In this document: piece by piece, positions 8,008-10,429 of the stretch
Layout of the letters: every line of letters begins with the position of its first letter
How positions within the stretch are numbered: position 1 is the stretch's first letter
NCBI RefSeq assembly: GCF_035486915.1
Contig: NZ_DATHMR010000137.1
Location: 1-10,429 of the forward strand
Origin: Dyella_B sp035486915
GTDB taxonomy: Bacteria; Pseudomonadota; Gammaproteobacteria; Xanthomonadales; Rhodanobacteraceae
Direction of reading: 5' to 3'
DNA: 10,429 nucleotides
Notes under the pieces: model-generated
What the model was told of the DNA's origin: nothing
Database searches by the model: none
The model's input: only the letters and a program-made list of their open reading frames with translations
Made by a program: the position numbers and the translations under genes

Positions 8008-8159
8008 GGTAGGTGCTCCCTTTTTGCTTTGAGTGTGACTACACGTCTGCTCTCCCTTGTTTGTCTTTGCTCGGATGTTTGCCGCGGCGGTGTCGTCGTG
8101 CCATTTTGTTGGCGACGATCAACAACACACCGAGCCATTGGAGGTGAATATCTGAAAAA
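8008..8159 (-). promoter_or_regulatory. Upstream region of the TonB-dependent receptor
   Basis: This stretch must hold the leader of the receptor mRNA. GGGAG at 8020-8016 is the ribosome site. A second GGGAG lies further up, followed by GTG-TAG, a start-stop pair likely to be chance. TTGTTG at 8106-8111 and CAACAA at 8120-8125 form a 6-bp inverted repeat with an 8-base gap, too weak to call an operator. No good -35/-10 pair was found. Confidence 0.3.
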
Positions 8160-8390
8160 TTAATCTTTTCCCTTCGTATCCCCGCGCTCTTCTTCCGTTC
8201 CCGTGTAAAACGTCAGGTTGCACACGGCCGTGCCGGGCCCGAGCACATCTGGCCCAACAAATACCCTTCTTTTGAACGACGATTGAGGGGCCGACAAATC
8301 GACATCCGTGCCGTTTGTCGTACGCCAGTTACGCAGGGGCCGATTGCAACGGACGTCAATCCAGAGCGGAACCGGAAAACCCCGTGCTAA
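8160..8390 (-). pseudogene. Possible frameshifted small gene or gene remnant
   Basis: Minus-strand reading from 8390 to the TAA at 8160 is open for 76 codons. It gives a protein-like string including PLWIDVRCNRPLRNW, SFKRRVFVGPD and GPGTAVCNLTFYTG, then a charged tail. It has no ATG, GTG or TTG near its beginning and a TGA just before it. One base out of frame, an ATG at 8415 shares a base with the stop of the upstream flavoprotein gene (TGATG) and runs to GGGGTTTT (8385-8378). Skipping one base there would join it to the open stretch, giving roughly 88 residues. This could be a coupled small gene broken by one base, a sequencing error, or chance. The opposite strand is also open over much of the same region, which weakens the case. 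No family is recognised. Confidence 0.35.
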
Positions 8391-8414
8391 TCAAGCTCGG
8401 GCACATCGGTTTCA

Positions 8415-8990
8415 TCACACAAAATCTGTCGCGTTAATTTGATTAGACAGCTCCGTGAAAGCGTTTTGGATAGACGCCACATGCGAAGCGAAATCACGCT
8501 CTGGATCGAAAGGAGCATCTTCTCGAATAACGCCTTCCGGCAACCAGATGCCTGGCGCTGTCGGAACAACGCGCATCTTCACCGCTCCAGCGACCTGCCT
8601 TAATTGCTCGGCGCACTTGCCGCCACCGTGTCCACCGTACGTCACGATAGCCGCAGGTTTGTTGCGCCACTCGTGATAAAGGTGGTCGATCGCATTTTTT
8701 ACGACGGCCGGGTAGCCCCAGTTGAACTGAGGCGTCACAAAGACGACCGCGTCTGCACTCTTGATCTTCTCGCTCCAGGCGCGGGTGTGTGCTTGCGCAT
8801 AGGGCACGTCCTTTGCGGGAATGGCCGGTTCGTCGTTCATAGGTAAAGGCCAATCCGCAAGATCGACGACTTCGTAGTCGAGATCGGTGCACCCGCGTCC
8901 TATCTGCGCGACCCACTCTGTTATTTTCGGGCAGATCCGGCCCGCACGCGTGCTTCCCATGATCAAAAGCACGTTTTTTCTGTTTTCCAT
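8415..8990 (-). CDS. NAD(P)H-dependent FMN reductase-like flavoprotein
   Basis: The protein is 191 residues from ATG 8990, with a weak GAG seven bases before it. ATG 9002 would add four residues, and the frame is open up to 9065 into the divergent regulator, where starting is unlikely. It has a flavodoxin-like fold. VLLIMGSTRAGR (7-18) is the FMN phosphate loop, SADAVVFVTPQFNWGYPAVVKNAIDHLY (78-105) is the typical TPEYN-type flavin-ring loop with following helix, and YGGHGGG (118-124) is the third FMN-contact loop. Family members use NAD(P)H to reduce FMN, quinones, azo compounds or chromate; the substrate here is unknown. It is a soluble cytoplasmic enzyme. It is divergent from a MarR regulator across a short promoter region with operator-like repeats, so it is the probable target of that regulator. 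Confidence 0.9.
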   Translation of the reverse strand: MENRKNVLLIMGSTRAGRICPKITEWVAQIGRGCTDLDYEVVDLADWPLPMNDEPAIPAKDVPYAQAHTRAWSEKIKSADAVVFVTPQFNWGYPAVVKNAIDHLYHEWRNKPAAIVTYGGHGGGKCAEQLRQVAGAVKMRVVPTAPGIWLPEGVIREDAPFDPERDFASHVASIQNAFTELSNQINATDFV

Positions 8991-9003
8991 GACAACACTC
9001 ATT

Positions 9004-9022
9004 TGCATGTATGATACATGCA
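9004..9022. promoter_or_regulatory. Palindromic operator candidate (MarR-type)
   Basis: TGCATGTAT-G-ATACATGCA is a perfect inverted repeat with 9-bp arms around one central base. It lies between the divergent flavoprotein and marR genes, where a MarR dimer would bind. It covers the expected start point of the flavoprotein transcript and a TATGAT (9010-9015) usable as a marR -10. Confidence 0.7.
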
Positions 9023-9050
9023 TCTTAGACCAACCATCGAGTGGTGTAAA
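9022..9050 (-). promoter_or_regulatory. Putative promoter of the flavoprotein gene
   Basis: On the minus strand TTTACA (9050-9045, five of six to TTGACA) and TAAGAT (9027-9022, four of six to TATAAT) are separated by 17 bases. The expected start is near 9015, giving a short leader before ATG 8990. The element sits exactly between the two operator-like repeats. For marR, ATGACA (8989-8994) and TATGAT (9010-9015) with a 15-base spacer is a possible but less regular promoter. Confidence 0.45.
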
Positions 9051-9067
9051 GCATGTACGATACACGA
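9051..9067. promoter_or_regulatory. Second, diverged copy of the operator candidate, over the marR start codon
   Basis: GCATGTACGATACACGA matches the 17-base core of the upstream palindrome (9005-9021) at 14 of 17 positions. The centres are 46 bp apart. It spans the ATG at 9053, so binding here could block marR expression (autoregulation) and lies beside the -35 of the divergent gene. Confidence 0.5.
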
Positions 9068-9547
9068 AACTTGGATGCCATGGCGTCCGCGCTCATCGAG
9101 CTGACCGGCTACCTGAACAGCCCACGCCAGGACGACGTACTTTTGGATAAGGCGGGCATATCCCTGGACCGCGCGCTGTTCCCTTTGTTGGTACGGCTCA
9201 GCGCTGCGCCAGGCATGGGGGTTGCGCAGCTTGCTGATCGCGTGGGCCGCGACCCGTCTACCGTCAGCCGCCAACTCGCCAAACTCGAAGAGCTGCGATT
9301 GATAAAGCGCCCACTAACGAACGAAGACATGCGCGTGCGCGAGGCGACCATCACCAAGGCTGGACTGCGCGCCGTTACCGCGATCACCGAGGCGCGGCGA
9401 AAGCTACTTCACGAGCTGGTTGAAGATTGGTCGAAAGAGGAGCGCGACACCTTTCCGAAACTCGTGCAAAAGCTCGCGGATGCAATGAAGGCGAAGCACG
9501 AGGAAATGCGCGGAAGCCAAACGAGCGGTAACAAATCAAAAAAGTGA
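9053..9547 (+). CDS. MarR-family transcriptional regulator
   Basis: This 164-residue protein has the winged-helix architecture of MarR, of usual length. N- and C-terminal helices (about 5-30 and 103-150) would make the dimer interface. The HTH is GVAQLADRVGRDPSTVSRQLAKLEE (56-80). The wing (LIKRPLTNEDMRVREATITKAG, 83-104) keeps the D92xR94 pair typical of the family. The last 15 residues are polar and probably disordered. The start at ATG 9053 has only a weak GGTG six bases upstream; ATG 9080 would remove nine residues. A repeat of the operator-like sequence covers the start codon, so autorepression is likely. It probably represses the divergent flavoprotein gene and is released by a ligand or oxidant. 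There are no cysteines, so direct thiol sensing as in OhrR is unlikely. Confidence 0.93.
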   Translation: MYDTRNLDAMASALIELTGYLNSPRQDDVLLDKAGISLDRALFPLLVRLSAAPGMGVAQLADRVGRDPSTVSRQLAKLEELRLIKRPLTNEDMRVREATITKAGLRAVTAITEARRKLLHELVEDWSKEERDTFPKLVQKLADAMKAKHEEMRGSQTSGNKSKK

Positions 9548-9555
9548 CTTAAGAA

Positions 9556-10152
9556 TTACCCGAGGCTAGTACCCTGTCCGTCACTTTCAGCGAAGTGCTT
9601 TTGGGAATTCTGGAAAAATCTATCCACCGCGCTCCGCGAATAACCAAGAGACACCGCTTTGTCGAAGCACCCGGTAGCAGCGTCCCGGTCGCCCAAAGCA
9701 CTGTAAAGCAGTCCCATATTGAAATACGGCAGCGGATTTAGCTCATCGACAGCGATGGAGGCAGCGAGATGCGCCTTGGCGTCATCCAATTCGCCGAGCT
9801 TCAGTTCCGCTGCTCCCAGATTGTTCAAAGCCATCGCTTCGGGATCGCGTGAATAAGCACCTGAGCCCAACCAAATCAACTTTTTGAGCCACGGCTGATC
9901 TTTGACCTTTGTGAGAAACAATTCCGAATGACGCTTGGACTCCGCGTATCGCTTCTCATGAAGCAACCTCAGCCCACGGAGTAAATCACGCCAAAAGAAT
10001 CCAAGAACGCGCCCTGGAAAAAGCAGAATAACTGCAAGTATTAGCACCCCGACAACGGTCATCTGGAAGTAAAAGACGATCCATAGGGATAAAGCTACGC
10101 CCAATACAAGCATCCCAAAATAGGCACTCTTGTACATCGAAGTTCTTGTCAT
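9556..10152 (-). CDS. Membrane-anchored TPR protein
   Basis: The protein is 198 residues from ATG 10152, supported by GGAG eight bases upstream. An N-terminal pair of hydrophobic helices (about 11-30 and 32-47) forms a membrane hairpin. A basic amphipathic stretch (about 54-92) follows, then two tetratricopeptide repeats: 104-137 (ALNNLGAAELKLGELDDAKAHLAASIAVD) and 138-171 (PLPYFNMGLLYSALGDRDAATGCFDKAVSLG). Spacing of the Gly, Ala and Asp/Pro positions fits the 34-residue TPR pattern. Such repeats mediate protein-protein contact, and with both membrane segments at the N-terminus they probably face the cytoplasm. The partner is unknown. It lies tail-to-tail with marR with only 8 bases between the stops and no visible terminator. 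The GFA-like gene ends 75 bases upstream on the same strand. Confidence 0.8.
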   Translation of the reverse strand: MTRTSMYKSAYFGMLVLGVALSLWIVFYFQMTVVGVLILAVILLFPGRVLGFFWRDLLRGLRLLHEKRYAESKRHSELFLTKVKDQPWLKKLIWLGSGAYSRDPEAMALNNLGAAELKLGELDDAKAHLAASIAVDELNPLPYFNMGLLYSALGDRDAATGCFDKAVSLGYSRSAVDRFFQNSQKHFAESDGQGTSLG

Positions 10153-10227
10153 CCCGGTTGCTCCGTGCGCTTAGGCTTAAGTCTTGGCACGCTGAATGCG
10201 ATACATGAATGCAATAGAGTTGTGACG

Positions 10228-10429
10228 TCAGATTGGATTTTTCTCGTAGCGCGTAACGCTGGACGGCAATTGCACCCAGGCGTGTTTCCGGCACTCGTAA
10301 ACAGAATCTTCAGGCGCAGGGAAATTGGGGTCCGCAAATGCACCGACCGCAACCAACACGATAGTGTCATTACCTTCCTCCGTGTGGAATACATTGCTAC
10401 CACAAATCGGGCAAAACCTGAATCGAAAC
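10228..10429 (-). CDS. GFA-family (glutathione-dependent formaldehyde-activating enzyme-like) zinc protein, 5' truncated by window edge
   Basis: The minus strand reads from the window edge, phase offset by one base, through 66 codons to a TGA at 10230-10228. The visible C-terminal part contains FCPICGSNVFH (a CxxC zinc knuckle), VAVGAFADPNFPAPEDSVYECRKHAWVQLP and a short tail ending in KNPI. This combination of FCxxCG, VxVGxFADPxFPxP and the Y-x-x-R-x-H-x-W segment is the C-terminal half of the GFA/CENP-V zinc fold. Family members are often annotated as S-(hydroxymethyl)glutathione synthase, but most have no proven activity. The N-terminal half with the other zinc cysteines lies outside the window. 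Two minus-strand open frames overlapping this region are out of frame and not coding. Confidence 0.85.
   Translation of the reverse strand, partial: FRFRFCPICGSNVFHTEEGNDTIVLVAVGAFADPNFPAPEDSVYECRKHAWVQLPSSVTRYEKNPI

Noticed and set aside
8041..8060. GGGAG followed by GTG-TAG on the minus strand, as a start-stop leader peptide for the receptor
   Set aside because: A single start-stop pair without conservation evidence is most simply coincidence.
8106..8125. 6-bp inverted repeat TTGTTG/CAACAA upstream of the receptor gene
   Set aside because: The arms are short, with an 8-base gap and no second copy or clear promoter next to it, so it is within chance expectation.
10149..10403. Minus-strand frame over the right edge
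   Set aside because: It is out of frame with the GFA-family coding sequence, which is supported by the zinc-knuckle and C-terminal motifs and a proper stop at 10228.

Overview
The window looks like an ordinary chromosomal stretch of a moderately GC-rich gammaproteobacterium. The closest feel is Xanthomonadales, perhaps Rhodanobacteraceae such as Dyella, Luteibacter or Rhodanobacter. This rests on a very long TonB-dependent receptor with an ITVTGS-type TonB box, an exported amidohydrolase, and short conserved proteins of DUF302 and DUF6632 type. It is inference from protein style, not a database match. I see no tRNA, rRNA, CRISPR array, insertion sequence, integrase or phage gene.

Layout from left to right. 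Positions 1-492 (+) hold the 3' part of a YbhB/YbcL-type PEBP protein. It is followed at 558-1442 (+) by an AraC-family regulator with a GyrI-like effector domain. Facing them on the minus strand are a small exported cysteine-containing protein of unknown function (1994-2665) and, directly downstream, a DUF302 protein (1575-1988). The plus strand resumes with a four-helix membrane protein (2915-3316, DUF6632-like) and an exported metal-dependent amidohydrolase of the dipeptidase type (3390-4706). The amidohydrolase converges on a 1058-residue TonB-dependent receptor (4831-8007, minus). The two share a perfect 14-bp hairpin at 4751-4781, which best fits a terminator for the receptor.

Positions 8008-8414 hold the receptor leader and a 77-codon open stretch (8160-8390, minus) that has no usable start. 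One base out of frame, an ATG touches the stop of the upstream gene, so this may be a frameshifted small gene. Next come an NAD(P)H-dependent FMN reductase-like flavoprotein (8415-8990, minus) and a divergent MarR-family regulator (9053-9547, plus). Their short shared promoter region carries a perfect 19-bp palindrome and a diverged second copy, the best regulatory signal in the window. A two-helix membrane-anchored TPR protein (9556-10152, minus) converges tail-to-tail on marR. The right edge holds the 3' end of a GFA-family zinc protein (10228-10429, minus).

Two functional groupings are plausible. The receptor and the exported amidohydrolase could serve uptake and periplasmic breakdown of a peptide-like substrate. 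The MarR regulator and the flavoprotein form a classic divergent repressor-target pair, likely responding to a quinone, electrophile or similar compound. Nothing here amounts to a clearly new multi-gene system. The most unusual items are the operator pair, the possible frameshifted mini-gene, and the small exported protein with a TonB-box-like N-terminus.
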